The notes: generated by a model not told the origin, from the sequence alone. A DNA stretch of 6,043 bases from Spirochaetia bacterium (GCA_026002045.1 BOAV01000120.1:1-6043), one strand, 5' to 3'. Counted from the stretch's first letter, positions 1 to 6,030 are shown. A program made the numbers and translations.

Positions 1-3000
1 TATACGTTTAATGTCATCGGTAAGAAACAAGGATCCTTCATTTCGGCGGATAAAATTATCCAGGCGCATATAAGAGCGATAACGGGCGCTTGATACCCGC
101 CCTAACTGACCGCCCAATTTATCGGAAGCTTCCGCTATATGGACGAGGCCTTTTTTCAAAAGCTCGTAATGGTGTGTCATGCGAGGCATAGCTTTTTCAT
201 CAAATGAACAGCGTACCGCTTTAAGAATTTCTAATTGGGATTGGGTAACAACTTCACCTTTATCATTTACCCATGTCAGGCAGTCGTTTTCATCGGATGT
301 CTTCGCATACACAATAACACCGGTGTCCGGTATTTCCGCCTTTTTCGTAGAATACACCACATCCTGCAACGCCGGAATCTTTGTCTTTAAATCGGGGTAC
401 CGGTCAAGACCATTCTTCCAAAGCTGATAACAGTAGGAAGAAAGGTCCACATCCATCTCATCTTCTTCATCAAGAATCCCTGATTTTTCATCGTAAAGGT
501 CTTTAATAATAACCGGGTCACCGTCAAAGAATACTTCATCGGAACCTACGGTTTCGGCATTTTCTTTTATACGCTTTTGCAAACGTCCCCGCAGGTCAAG
601 TATGGTTTCTATGCCCTCCTCCGGGAGGAATGAATAACAGAATATTTTATCGTGTTTCTGGCCGATACGATCCACACGTCCCGCCCTTTGTATAAGCCGG
701 ATGATGGCCCAGGGAAGATCGTAATTTACCACGATATTCCCATCCTGTAGGTTCTGTCCCTCACTTAATACATCGGTGGATATTAACACCCGGATTTCAT
801 CAATTTTCCTTTCCCCAATATGCTTTCTATTGCTATAAGGACTAAACCGATACGCAAGCAGGGTTGGATCATCGCTCGATCCTGTAGCGCAGTCAATTTC
901 GGTAATTCCCCGCTTGACAAGAGAATTATACAGGTAATTCGCCGTATCTGAGTATTGGGTAAACACAAGGATTTTTTCGCCCCGGTGCTTTTTCGTAATC
1001 AAATCGTACAAGGCGTTTAGCTGACGGTCTTTTGCCTGATCCCAGTTTTTACCTTTTTCCATTATTTTCAAAAGTTCATTAATGTCAGTTTCAATATCCT
1101 TTTTAAAAGTCTCATTAAACAAACTGCTCCGTATCCATTCAAAGCTTTGCTTTTTGTTCTGTAATGTCTGGTAATAATTTTTAGCAAGGCGCAAATATTC
1201 TGTTTTATCGGTAAGAAACCGTTCAAGGTCCATATCATCCGGATCAATATCGGTATAGAGAATATCACTGATGATACTGCCTTCCTGCCTGCCGACCGGG
1301 AATTCAAGGTTATTCTCTATGGCATAGATGAAAAGATAATTACGCAGGATATGGCGGCTAATCGAAAGCAGAAAGGAATAACCGGAACTTTCAAGCCGCT
1401 TAAATAAATTTGTCCTCGCAAAGCCCCTAAGCTGCCTTCCGGCTTTTGCAAGATTGGCCTTTATTTTGCTTTCCTCATGTTTTATTGTTTTGATTGTTTC
1501 CTTATTCTCATAATCATCCTGTCCTATGCCGTACCGGGGCAATAAGAGATGATTGATGATATCCACAACATCATTGGTATAGAGCCGTGCGTATTGATCT
1601 TCGCTGTCGTTTTTATCAAAACGGTATTGCATTTTTTTAGGAACCCGGTCAGGAAAATAGTTTTTTTCGCCATTGGAGAACGCTATATATTTGCGTCCGT
1701 TCTGTGTATCGGTTTTTGCATAGTTGGCCTTTATAAAACTGCGGGTCCGGCGGACAAGAAAAAGCCGCATCAGTTCCGCCCAGTCTTCGGAATAATTGCT
1801 TTTTTCAAAAGCGGCAATACTGGTTTCTTTTGTCTGGTGCTGTGCGACAAAATTAACAATGCCGCCGATCTCTTTTATATACCGCTCAGGTGTTATACCC
1901 AAATTGTAATTATCATCAATAAAAAGACGTAACTGGTTTGATAAATCAAGGTATGTTTTATTATAGGGTGTAGCGGTTAAGAGAATCACTTTTGACTCGT
2001 TTCGGTCGAGATATTCAACAATGGACTGGTATCGGCGCCCTTCACGGTTGCGTAGGTTATGGCTTTCGTCTATGATAACCAGGCGGTAACGGCGGGCCTT
2101 TGGCAGTTCATTTTGTACAACCGAAATCGGCATAACATCCGCGCTCAGATGATAATCGTGAACATAGTCCTTCCACATTTCAACAAGATTTTTGGGACAG
2201 ATAATCAACGTTTCAAGAAAAAAGTCATCCTCAAAGACTTTTGCAAGGGCCGTGGCGATAATTGTTTTTCCCAGCCCGACAACATCCCCTATCATTACGC
2301 CGCCCCGCTTGTGCAGATGGTGGGCGGCAACCTGAACGGCATTTTTCTGGAACGGCAGAAGGACAGTATCAAATTCCTTTGGTACATTGAATTCGGCAAT
2401 GCCGGTACGGGCTTCCTCTGAAAGATGATAGAGAATTTTCATGTACACAAAATATGGTTTAAGCAATGTTTCGGAAGCCCAGCTCTCGTCAATAATATTC
2501 GCCAGTTCTTCCGTAATGTCGATGCTCCATTTATTCGCCCAGCGGTCCTCAAACCACTGTTCCAACTGCTTTGAGTTGGCGCTGTCCGTAACATCGGCGT
2601 TAAGTTCACCCTGTCTTGAAAGCCCGGCAAATGTCAGATTACTTGAACCGAGATAGCCAACCCTCGGGCTGTTAAAATCATCTTTGTGGATAAGATATAG
2701 TTTTGCATGGAGGGGAAATTCCAGATGAAGACGGACCACGACCCTTCTGGATCGAAGCTGCTTTGAAAGCCGTTTTAAAGCCATATCATCACGGTTAGTA
2801 GGTATACCGATAATAAGCTGTTTGCGGAATTCGGCGGCTATCTGCTTTTTCTTCTCGTTAGCCGCTGCGTTATCTATGGACTTGGGATTAAGTGAGAAAT
2901 GCTCCTCAAGTTCTTCTTCGGGCATTTTTTGCATCCCAATAAGAACACGTGAGTAAACCTTCGGTTTACTCTTGGAGTTTGCATCGTTCGCTTCGCTCTC

Positions 3001-3174
3001 TTCTGCAAACTCCATATATTCACCCTGTAACTGGTCTATACTGTCAAGAAGGAGATTCCAGCCACGGAGGTTAAAGTACCCTATGCAAAAATCAGCCCGT
3101 TTTGCGTTGTTAAGGGTGGCATTTAAGGCAAAAGCCAGGTCAGGCTTATGAATATTGTCAAAAATGGCAGGCAA
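1..3174 (-). CDS. PLD-nuclease / SNF2-family helicase fusion, 3'-truncated by window edge
   Basis: I translated this frame by hand: it is open for 1058 codons from a TTG at 3174 to base 1, with no stop, so the C-terminus lies outside the window. Residues about 1-200 form a PLD-type nuclease domain with one HxK motif (H156, K158), then GSSN (176-179). Families with a single HxK usually dimerise to build the active site. A Q-motif-like FQ (275-276) precedes a SNF2/HepA helicase: Walker A GLGKT (K303), Walker B DESH (369-372), motif III TATP (400-403), the SNF2-typical VRRT near 475, and a C-lobe starting near ILVFTQYSD (735) with motif V STDVLSEGQNLQ (799-810) and motif VI QRAGRVDRIGQ (829-839). 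All ATPase motifs look intact. Inferred role: ATP-driven translocation on DNA coupled to nuclease activity, probably in phage defence or restriction; the substrate cannot be read from sequence. An in-frame stop just upstream rules out earlier starts. Starting at M54 would remove the conserved-looking N-terminus (ADFCIGYFNLRGW). The gene is visibly AT-richer than its neighbours. Confidence 0.93.
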   Translation of the reverse strand, partial: MPAIFDNIHKPDLAFALNATLNNAKRADFCIGYFNLRGWNLLLDSIDQLQGEYMEFAEESEANDANSKSKPKVYSRVLIGMQKMPEEELEEHFSLNPKSIDNAAANEKKKQIAAEFRKQLIIGIPTNRDDMALKRLSKQLRSRRVVVRLHLEFPLHAKLYLIHKDDFNSPRVGYLGSSNLTFAGLSRQGELNADVTDSANSKQLEQWFEDRWANKWSIDITEELANIIDESWASETLLKPYFVYMKILYHLSEEARTGIAEFNVPKEFDTVLLPFQKNAVQVAAHHLHKRGGVMIGDVVGLGKTIIATALAKVFEDDFFLETLIICPKNLVEMWKDYVHDYHLSADVMPISVVQNELPKARRYRLVIIDESHNLRNREGRRYQSIVEYLDRNESKVILLTATPYNKTYLDLSNQLRLFIDDNYNLGITPERYIKEIGGIVNFVAQHQTKETSIAAFEKSNYSEDWAELMRLFLVRRTRSFIKANYAKTDTQNGRKYIAFSNGEKNYFPDRVPKKMQYRFDKNDSEDQYARLYTNDVVDIINHLLLPRYGIGQDDYENKETIKTIKHEESKIKANLAKAGRQLRGFARTNLFKRLESSGYSFLLSISRHILRNYLFIYAIENNLEFPVGRQEGSIISDILYTDIDPDDMDLERFLTDKTEYLRLAKNYYQTLQNKKQSFEWIRSSLFNETFKKDIETDINELLKIMEKGKNWDQAKDRQLNALYDLITKKHRGEKILVFTQYSDTANYLYNSLVKRGITEIDCATGSSDDPTLLAYRFSPYSNRKHIGERKIDEIRVLISTDVLSEGQNLQDGNIVVNYDLPWAIIRLIQRAGRVDRIGQKHDKIFCYSFLPEEGIETILDLRGRLQKRIKENAETVGSDEVFFDGDPVIIKDLYDEKSGILDEEDEMDVDLSSYCYQLWKNGLDRYPDLKTKIPALQDVVYSTKKAEIPDTGVIVYAKTSDENDCLTWVNDKGEVVTQSQLEILKAVRCSFDEKAMPRMTHHYELLKKGLVHIAEASDKLGGQLGRVSSARYRSYMRLDNFIRRNEGSLFLTDDIKRI
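2951..3014. repeat. Double perfect inverted repeat inside the helicase gene (putative in-frame palindromic insertion)
   Basis: Two adjacent perfect dyads are seen. The first is GAGTAAACC-TTC-GGTTTACTC (2951-2971), with 9-bp arms and a 3-nt loop. The second is TGGAGTTTGCA (2973-2983) pairing with TGCAAACTCCA (3004-3014), with 11-bp arms and a 20-nt loop containing TTCGC tandemly repeated. Together they encode residues about 54-75 of the helicase, a hydrophilic Glu/Asn/Ser/Lys-rich stretch between the strand GYFNLRGW...QGEY and the strand RVLIG of the PLD fold. The reading frame is kept. This resembles the palindromic elements known to insert in frame into Rickettsia genes. That it is an insertion is inferred, as I have no uninterrupted homologue to align. 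Confidence 0.7.
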
Positions 3175-3182
3175 AAGCTCCC

Positions 3183-3188
3183 CCTCCT
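3183..3188 (-). promoter_or_regulatory. Strong Shine-Dalgarno that fixes the TTG start of the helicase
   Basis: On the minus strand AGGAGG (continuing as GGGAG) ends 8 nt before the TTG at 3174-3172. An in-frame TAG lies at 3189-3187, overlapping this site, so TTG is the first usable start codon. The next ATG in frame is codon 54, inside the PLD fold, with no comparable site upstream. Confidence 0.85.
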
Positions 3189-3197
3189 ATCCGGGAT

Positions 3198-3226
3198 AGT
3201 ATACCGTGAAGCGAAATATTTACCAA
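3198..3226 (-). promoter_or_regulatory. Sigma-70-type promoter of the helicase gene
   Basis: On the minus strand TTGGTA (3226-3221, 4 of 6 matches to TTGACA) is separated by exactly 17 nt from TATACT (3203-3198, 5 of 6 matches to TATAAT). Transcription would start near 3191, giving a leader of only about 17 nt that is almost entirely ribosome binding site. This makes the helicase the first gene of its transcript. I see no operator-like dyad over this promoter. Confidence 0.65.
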
Positions 3227-3366
3227 TAAGGCATAACGATAAAATTTACCCAGACAAACAATACCGTATATCGTTGTCAGGGGAATAATATAAGGTTTCC
3301 GCGCCGCAAGCACGGGGTATGTTGTTCTCGTAAGGTGGTTTGACTCACGAATCAAGCCGGGGGCGT

Positions 3367-3440
3367 TGCGGGGGCGGAGCCCCCGCAGAGGGGGGAGTGG
3401 AAAAGCCGTAGGCTTTGGAGCGAGGGGGGAGACTTCCCCC
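3367..3440. repeat. GC-rich repeat element with three consecutive triloop hairpins
   Basis: Three palindromes follow one another, all with 3-nt loops. Hairpin 1 is TGCGGGGGC-GGA-GCCCCCGCA (3367-3387), 9 bp and perfect. Hairpin 2 is AAAGCC-GTA-GGCTTT (3402-3416), 6 bp and perfect. Hairpin 3 is GGGGGGA-GAC-TTCCCCC (3424-3440), 7 bp with one G-T pair. The decamer GAGGGGGGAG occurs twice, at 3388-3397 and 3422-3431. The layout suggests a dispersed non-coding repeat (REP- or MITE-like). I have an unverified memory of near-identical blocks in termite-gut treponeme intergenic regions. Confidence 0.7.
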
Positions 3441-3441
3441 T

Positions 3442-3447
3442 TATAAT
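3442..3447 (+). promoter_or_regulatory. Consensus -10 box (TATAAT) upstream of the oxidoreductase
   Basis: A perfect TATAAT sits 30 nt before the ATG and would start transcription near 3454, leaving a leader of about 24 nt. No good -35 is found at 16-18 nt upstream, because that space is filled by the G-rich third hairpin. TTGGAG at 3415-3420 is 21 nt away, which is too far. The promoter may therefore be weak or activator-dependent, or the hexamer may be chance. Confidence 0.45.
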
Positions 3448-3454
3448 GCATTAT
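3443..3454. promoter_or_regulatory. Perfect 12-bp palindrome over the -10 box and predicted start site
   Basis: ATAATGCATTAT is identical to its own reverse complement and overlaps five bases of the TATAAT hexamer, reaching the predicted transcription start. Its position fits an operator for a dimeric repressor of the oxidoreductase gene, but no regulator gene is in view and a 12-bp palindrome could arise by chance. Confidence 0.35.
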
Positions 3455-3477
3455 CCTATTCTTTTAAGGGGGAACTT

Positions 3478-4476
3478 ATGGAAAAGTTACGGATGGGCGT
3501 CCTGGGATGCTCCGGTCATTATGCGCTGCGGGTGGCGGCTCCTTTGCGGGGCTCCCTGCTGATTGAACCCTATGCGGTGGCTTCCCGGGACGCGGCGAAG
3601 GCTCAAGGCTTTGCCGATAGGCTGGGCTTTGCGGTTTCCTATGGTTCCTATGAGGCGCTTATTGCGGACCCCAAGGTGGACTTTATCTATATTCCCCTGC
3701 CGAACCATCTGCACCTTGAGTACATCAAGAAGGCCGCCGATGCGGGCAAGCCCGTACTCTGCGAAAAGCCCCTCTGCCTGAACGCGCGGGAGGCTGCGGA
3801 GGCCGCCGGATACTGCGCGAAGAAGGGGGTTCCCCTGATGGAGGCCTTTATGTACCGCTTCCACCCCCAATGGGTCCGGGCCGCGGAACTTGTCAGGGCC
3901 GGGGAAATCGGCAAGGTGATGAGTACCGGGGGCGCCTTTTCGTACACCAACAAGGACGCCTCCAACATCAGGAATATCGCGGCGCTGGGGGGCGGGGCTC
4001 TGATGGACATCGGCTGCTATTCGGTTTCCTCCGCCCGGTTGATTATGGGCGCGGAGCCCCGGCGGGTGGTCTGCACCCTTGTCCGGGACCCGCAGTTCAA
4101 GACCGATGTTTTTACTTCCGCGATTCTGGACTACGGCGAGGGGCGGACTTCAACCTTTACCGTGAGCACCCAGATGTTCCCCTGCCAGCGCTTCACCGCT
4201 GTTGGAACCGGGGGCAGTTTATCGGTGGAGGTTCCCTACAACATGTACGGCGATGTTCCCGGCCATGTTACCGTTTCGGTGGGGCTGGGGACGCGGCTCG
4301 TCGAAACCGAAATTGCCGAGCAGTACCTGCTGGAATTCGATGCCTTCGCGGAATCTTTAATTGACAAAACTGCAGTGCCCACCCCCATTTCCGATGCAGT
4401 GGCAAATATGGCGGTCATTGATGCACTTTTCGCTTCGGCCGAATCGGGCAAGTGGGAAAACATAATCAAATACTAG
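3478..4476 (+). CDS. Gfo/Idh/MocA-family NAD(P)-dependent oxidoreductase
   Basis: This complete 332-residue protein has the family's usual length. Residues about 4-120 form the Rossmann nucleotide-binding domain, opening with MGVLGCSGHYA; the dinucleotide-binding turn reads GCSG, slightly off the common GxGxxG/A. The hallmark CEKP follows at 95-98, with K97 the expected catalytic lysine. The second domain carries MYRFHPQ (125-131) and GGGALMDIGCYS (171-182), with D177 and Y181 placed as in the dihydrodiol/xylose dehydrogenase-like branch of the family. The substrate is probably a sugar, cyclitol or related polyol, oxidised or reduced in the cytoplasm with NAD(P), but it cannot be specified. 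The ATG at 3478 is chosen because AGGGGGAA lies 3-10 nt upstream and the Rossmann strand begins at once. The frame is open further upstream to an ATG at 3415, but that extension is translated repeat. The gene stands alone, divergent from the helicase and convergent with the lipoprotein gene, so context gives no pathway. It is markedly GC-rich. Confidence 0.92.
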   Translation: MEKLRMGVLGCSGHYALRVAAPLRGSLLIEPYAVASRDAAKAQGFADRLGFAVSYGSYEALIADPKVDFIYIPLPNHLHLEYIKKAADAGKPVLCEKPLCLNAREAAEAAGYCAKKGVPLMEAFMYRFHPQWVRAAELVRAGEIGKVMSTGGAFSYTNKDASNIRNIAALGGGALMDIGCYSVSSARLIMGAEPRRVVCTLVRDPQFKTDVFTSAILDYGEGRTSTFTVSTQMFPCQRFTAVGTGGSLSVEVPYNMYGDVPGHVTVSVGLGTRLVETEIAEQYLLEFDAFAESLIDKTAVPTPISDAVANMAVIDALFASAESGKWENIIKY

Positions 4477-4506
4477 CCCAAAAGGCTCGCGCCGTTTTAA
4501 TGGCGC
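4475..4506. terminator. Two small hairpins between convergent genes, possible bidirectional terminator
   Basis: AGCC-CAAAA-GGCT (4475-4487) overlaps the oxidoreductase stop codon. It is followed by GCGCC (4489-4493) pairing with GGCGC (4502-4506) around an 8-nt AT-rich loop. The location, between two stop codons 33 bp apart, is where a shared terminator is expected. The stems are short and there is no clear U-tract after either one, so intrinsic termination is uncertain. Confidence 0.4.
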
Positions 4507-4509
4507 AAA

Positions 4510-6018
4510 CTATTGGATATTGATGTAGTACCGTTCCAGATAGGCAATCCGCCGCCGGGCATCGTTATAGCGGCTGCTCTGGGGATACTCCCGGACAAGG
4601 CGGCGGTAGTAATCCAGGGACAGGCGGATATCCCGGCTGGGGCTGTTCGCCTCATAAAACTGACCATAAAGCCAATAAGCCTCGTCACTCCCCGAGGGGT
4701 ATTGTTCCCGGAATTGATCCAGAAAACCAATCGCCGCCGCTACCCGCCCGGCGTCAAACTCTTCCCGGGCTCGTGTCAAATACTGGTCCGCCTCAAGTTT
4801 TTGCAGAGGCGCCGTGTCTTGTGCCGATGGAGTCGGGGGCAAAGCTGAAACCGGCTCGGCTGCCTGGCCGCCTTCTGCTTGAGACGGCTGCCCCTCTGTT
4901 GCGGGCATTGCAGGGACGGGAATTGCCGCTGGGGCAGGCGCTGCCGCAGGACTGCCTCTGTCCCGGCGGAAGGCCTCAGCTTCCTCGGCAACCGTCGGCC
5001 ACCGGGGTTCAGCCACAACCCGGCCACGATCCAACACCGGATTAAAATAGCCGGTAAGGGAAATTTCCGGGGCCTCCCCGATTATCACCTGGACATGGTC
5101 ATTCAGAATATAATCCCGAACAAAATCCTCTTTGTAAAAATTAAGCGCATAGGTTCCGGCTGCTTCTGCCTGAAAAATAAAGCTCTGGCCTTCAAAATCC
5201 AGCCGCCGGGAATCATAGCTTATTCCCCGACGAGACCCCAATTCCCCCAGATACACCCAGCCTTCACCCCGGAAGGGAATTTCCACCAACTGACCCACGG
5301 TGGCCCGGACAATCCGAGAAAAAACAATCCCCTCTTCTTTCCTCACCACAGGCGGAATAGCAGCGGGAGGCTCCGGGACAGGCCGTACCGGCAGGGGAAC
5401 AGGCTCACGGACGCTGGGGGATGGGATTTCTTCCTCCGGGGAAATCTCCGCCGAAGGCTCCGAGTCGGACTCGGCAACGGGAAGTGAAGGAGTGACAGCG
5501 GCAGGCGGCGCCGGACTTGGAGGCGGGACCGCAGGCGGCGCAACAGGAGGAGGCGCGGGCGGTGTGAGAGGCTGCGCCACAGCAGGGGGAACCGGCGATG
5601 CTTGGGCAATGACCTCCGGAACCGGTTCTGTCGCAAGGGAGGCTGCCTGAGGCTTCGGCTCCGGGGAAGGCAGAACCGGGACAGCCGGTTCAGGCAGTAC
5701 CACCAAGAGCGGCCCCTCTACAGGGGGCATCTCCGCTGAATCTACTTCAGCCAGATCAACCACAGGCTCAGACAAATCTACAAGTATGTCGACTTCGGCG
5801 GGCTCCTCCGGCAAGGCGGCAACGGATAATTTTTCGTCGGCGGGAATCATTTCGGGAACAGCTTCGAGCCTAACTATTTCCGGGGATGGTTCCGGGGAAT
5901 CGCCGCTTTTGTTTTCATCAGATGCCAAAGGTTTCAGTACGACCGGCGGGACAGTCTTACAGGATAAAATAATGGTGAGGGGTATCAATATCAGAAGAAA
6001 AGGGTGTCTCAACATCAC
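4510..6018 (-). CDS. Pro-rich lipoprotein with beta-rich middle domain and C-terminal TPR-like domain
   Basis: This 502-residue protein starts with a signal peptide: basic residues (R4, H5), a hydrophobic core (7-18) and the lipobox I-L-S-C with C20 as the likely lipidated cysteine. Leucine before the serine is unusual for enterobacteria but tolerated in spirochaetes. Residues 40-110 are acidic. Residues 140-225 are a Pro/Ala/Val-rich linker with runs such as PPAPPPVAPPAVPPP. Residues about 228-320 look like a compact beta-sandwich (RIVRATVGQLVEIPF, GWVYLGELGSRRGISY, AGTYALNFYKED). A second Ala/Pro/Gln linker (355-405) leads to helical repeats at 408-500, with hairpins near 411-441 and 444-479 resembling the TPRs of BamD or CpoB. 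It is probably anchored in the outer or inner membrane with the TPR part as a periplasmic protein-binding scaffold; no partner is known and I do not recognise a named gene. Start: a GTG at 6018 lies 8 nt after GGAG; an ATG directly follows at 6015 and is equally possible. Confidence 0.85.
   Translation of the reverse strand: MMLRHPFLLILIPLTIILSCKTVPPVVLKPLASDENKSGDSPEPSPEIVRLEAVPEMIPADEKLSVAALPEEPAEVDILVDLSEPVVDLAEVDSAEMPPVEGPLLVVLPEPAVPVLPSPEPKPQAASLATEPVPEVIAQASPVPPAVAQPLTPPAPPPVAPPAVPPPSPAPPAAVTPSLPVAESDSEPSAEISPEEEIPSPSVREPVPLPVRPVPEPPAAIPPVVRKEEGIVFSRIVRATVGQLVEIPFRGEGWVYLGELGSRRGISYDSRRLDFEGQSFIFQAEAAGTYALNFYKEDFVRDYILNDHVQVIIGEAPEISLTGYFNPVLDRGRVVAEPRWPTVAEEAEAFRRDRGSPAAAPAPAAIPVPAMPATEGQPSQAEGGQAAEPVSALPPTPSAQDTAPLQKLEADQYLTRAREEFDAGRVAAAIGFLDQFREQYPSGSDEAYWLYGQFYEANSPSRDIRLSLDYYRRLVREYPQSSRYNDARRRIAYLERYYINIQ
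5346..5601 (-). repeat. Low-complexity Pro/Ala-coding tract in the lipoprotein gene
   Basis: This segment encodes residues about 140-225 and is built from short imperfect repeats of CCG/CCT/GCC-type codons, densest around 5500-5570. The protein segment is expected to be an extended, flexible linker, perhaps to bridge periplasmic distance. The DNA is of a kind prone to length variation between strains. It also gives rise to long open frames on the other strand, which are not genes. Confidence 0.65.
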
Positions 6019-6026
6019 GGCACATG

Positions 6027-6030
6027 CTCC
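6027..6030 (-). promoter_or_regulatory. Ribosome binding site of the lipoprotein gene
   Basis: On the minus strand GGAG lies 8 nt before a GTG (6018) and 11 nt before the adjacent ATG (6015). The spacing slightly favours GTG. An in-frame TGA at 6039-6037 excludes a longer protein. Only 25 bp precede the gene in this window, so its promoter is not visible and it could be part of an operon entering from the right. Confidence 0.55.

Larger units (their letters stand above)
3434..3474 (+). promoter_or_regulatory. Possible Shine-Dalgarno-sequestering hairpin upstream of the oxidoreductase
   Basis: TTCCCCCTTA (3434-3443) is perfectly complementary to TAAGGGGGAA (3465-3474), which contains the ribosome binding site GGGGG of the gene starting at 3478. 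The loop would be 21 nt. The same TTCCCCC also forms the right arm of the upstream hairpin at 3424-3440, so the two pairings exclude each other. This matters only if transcription begins upstream of 3434. A transcript starting at the TATAAT box would lack the left arm. Confidence 0.35.
3175..3477. other. Divergent intergenic region between helicase and oxidoreductase
   Basis: This 303-bp gap separates two divergent genes. From left to right it holds the helicase ribosome binding site and promoter (3183-3226), about 140 bp of mixed sequence in which I recognise nothing firm, a GC-rich block of three triloop hairpins (3367-3440), and the presumed promoter and ribosome binding site of the oxidoreductase (3442-3472). 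Within the unassigned part, GGTTTGA at 3336-3342 can pair imperfectly with TCAAGCC at 3351-3357, a weak hairpin of unknown meaning. A 97-codon minus-strand frame crosses the region, but it is Pro/Arg-rich translated repeat and I do not call it a gene. Confidence 0.8.

Noticed and set aside
1549..1932. 127-codon plus-strand open frame
   Set aside because: It lies antisense within the well-supported helicase frame, shows no domain, and its cysteine/phenylalanine-rich composition is typical of a shadow frame.
2059..2421. 120-codon plus-strand open frame
   Set aside because: It is antisense to the Walker A and Walker B region of the helicase, whose motifs are intact; no ribosome binding site or family resemblance was seen.
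2951..2971. Intrinsic terminator inside the helicase gene
   Set aside because: The stem is perfect, but no U-tract follows on either strand and it sits mid-gene in an open, conserved frame; a palindromic insertion explains it better.
3300..3360. Possible tRNA or small RNA in the intergenic region
   Set aside because: I looked for a cloverleaf with a T-loop GTTCGA-type motif and matching acceptor arms and found only one weak imperfect hairpin.
3158..3451. 97-codon minus-strand open frame across the intergenic region
   Set aside because: Its first half is translated repeat (Pro/Arg/Leu-rich), it overlaps the helicase promoter, ribosome binding site and start in another frame, and it has no ribosome binding site or recognisable domain.
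3415..3477. Upstream ATG (3415) as the oxidoreductase start
   Set aside because: The extra 21 residues are encoded by the palindromic repeat and promoter region; the ATG at 3478 has a well-placed ribosome binding site and directly precedes the Rossmann strand.
3870..4364. 164-codon plus-strand open frame inside the oxidoreductase
   Set aside because: Gly/Arg-rich translation of the GC-rich oxidoreductase gene in another frame; the real frame carries the family motifs throughout.
4879..5650. Long plus-strand open frames opposite the lipoprotein gene
   Set aside because: They are antisense products of the GC-rich Pro/Ala codons (giving Gly/Arg/Thr-rich shadows) and lack start signals.
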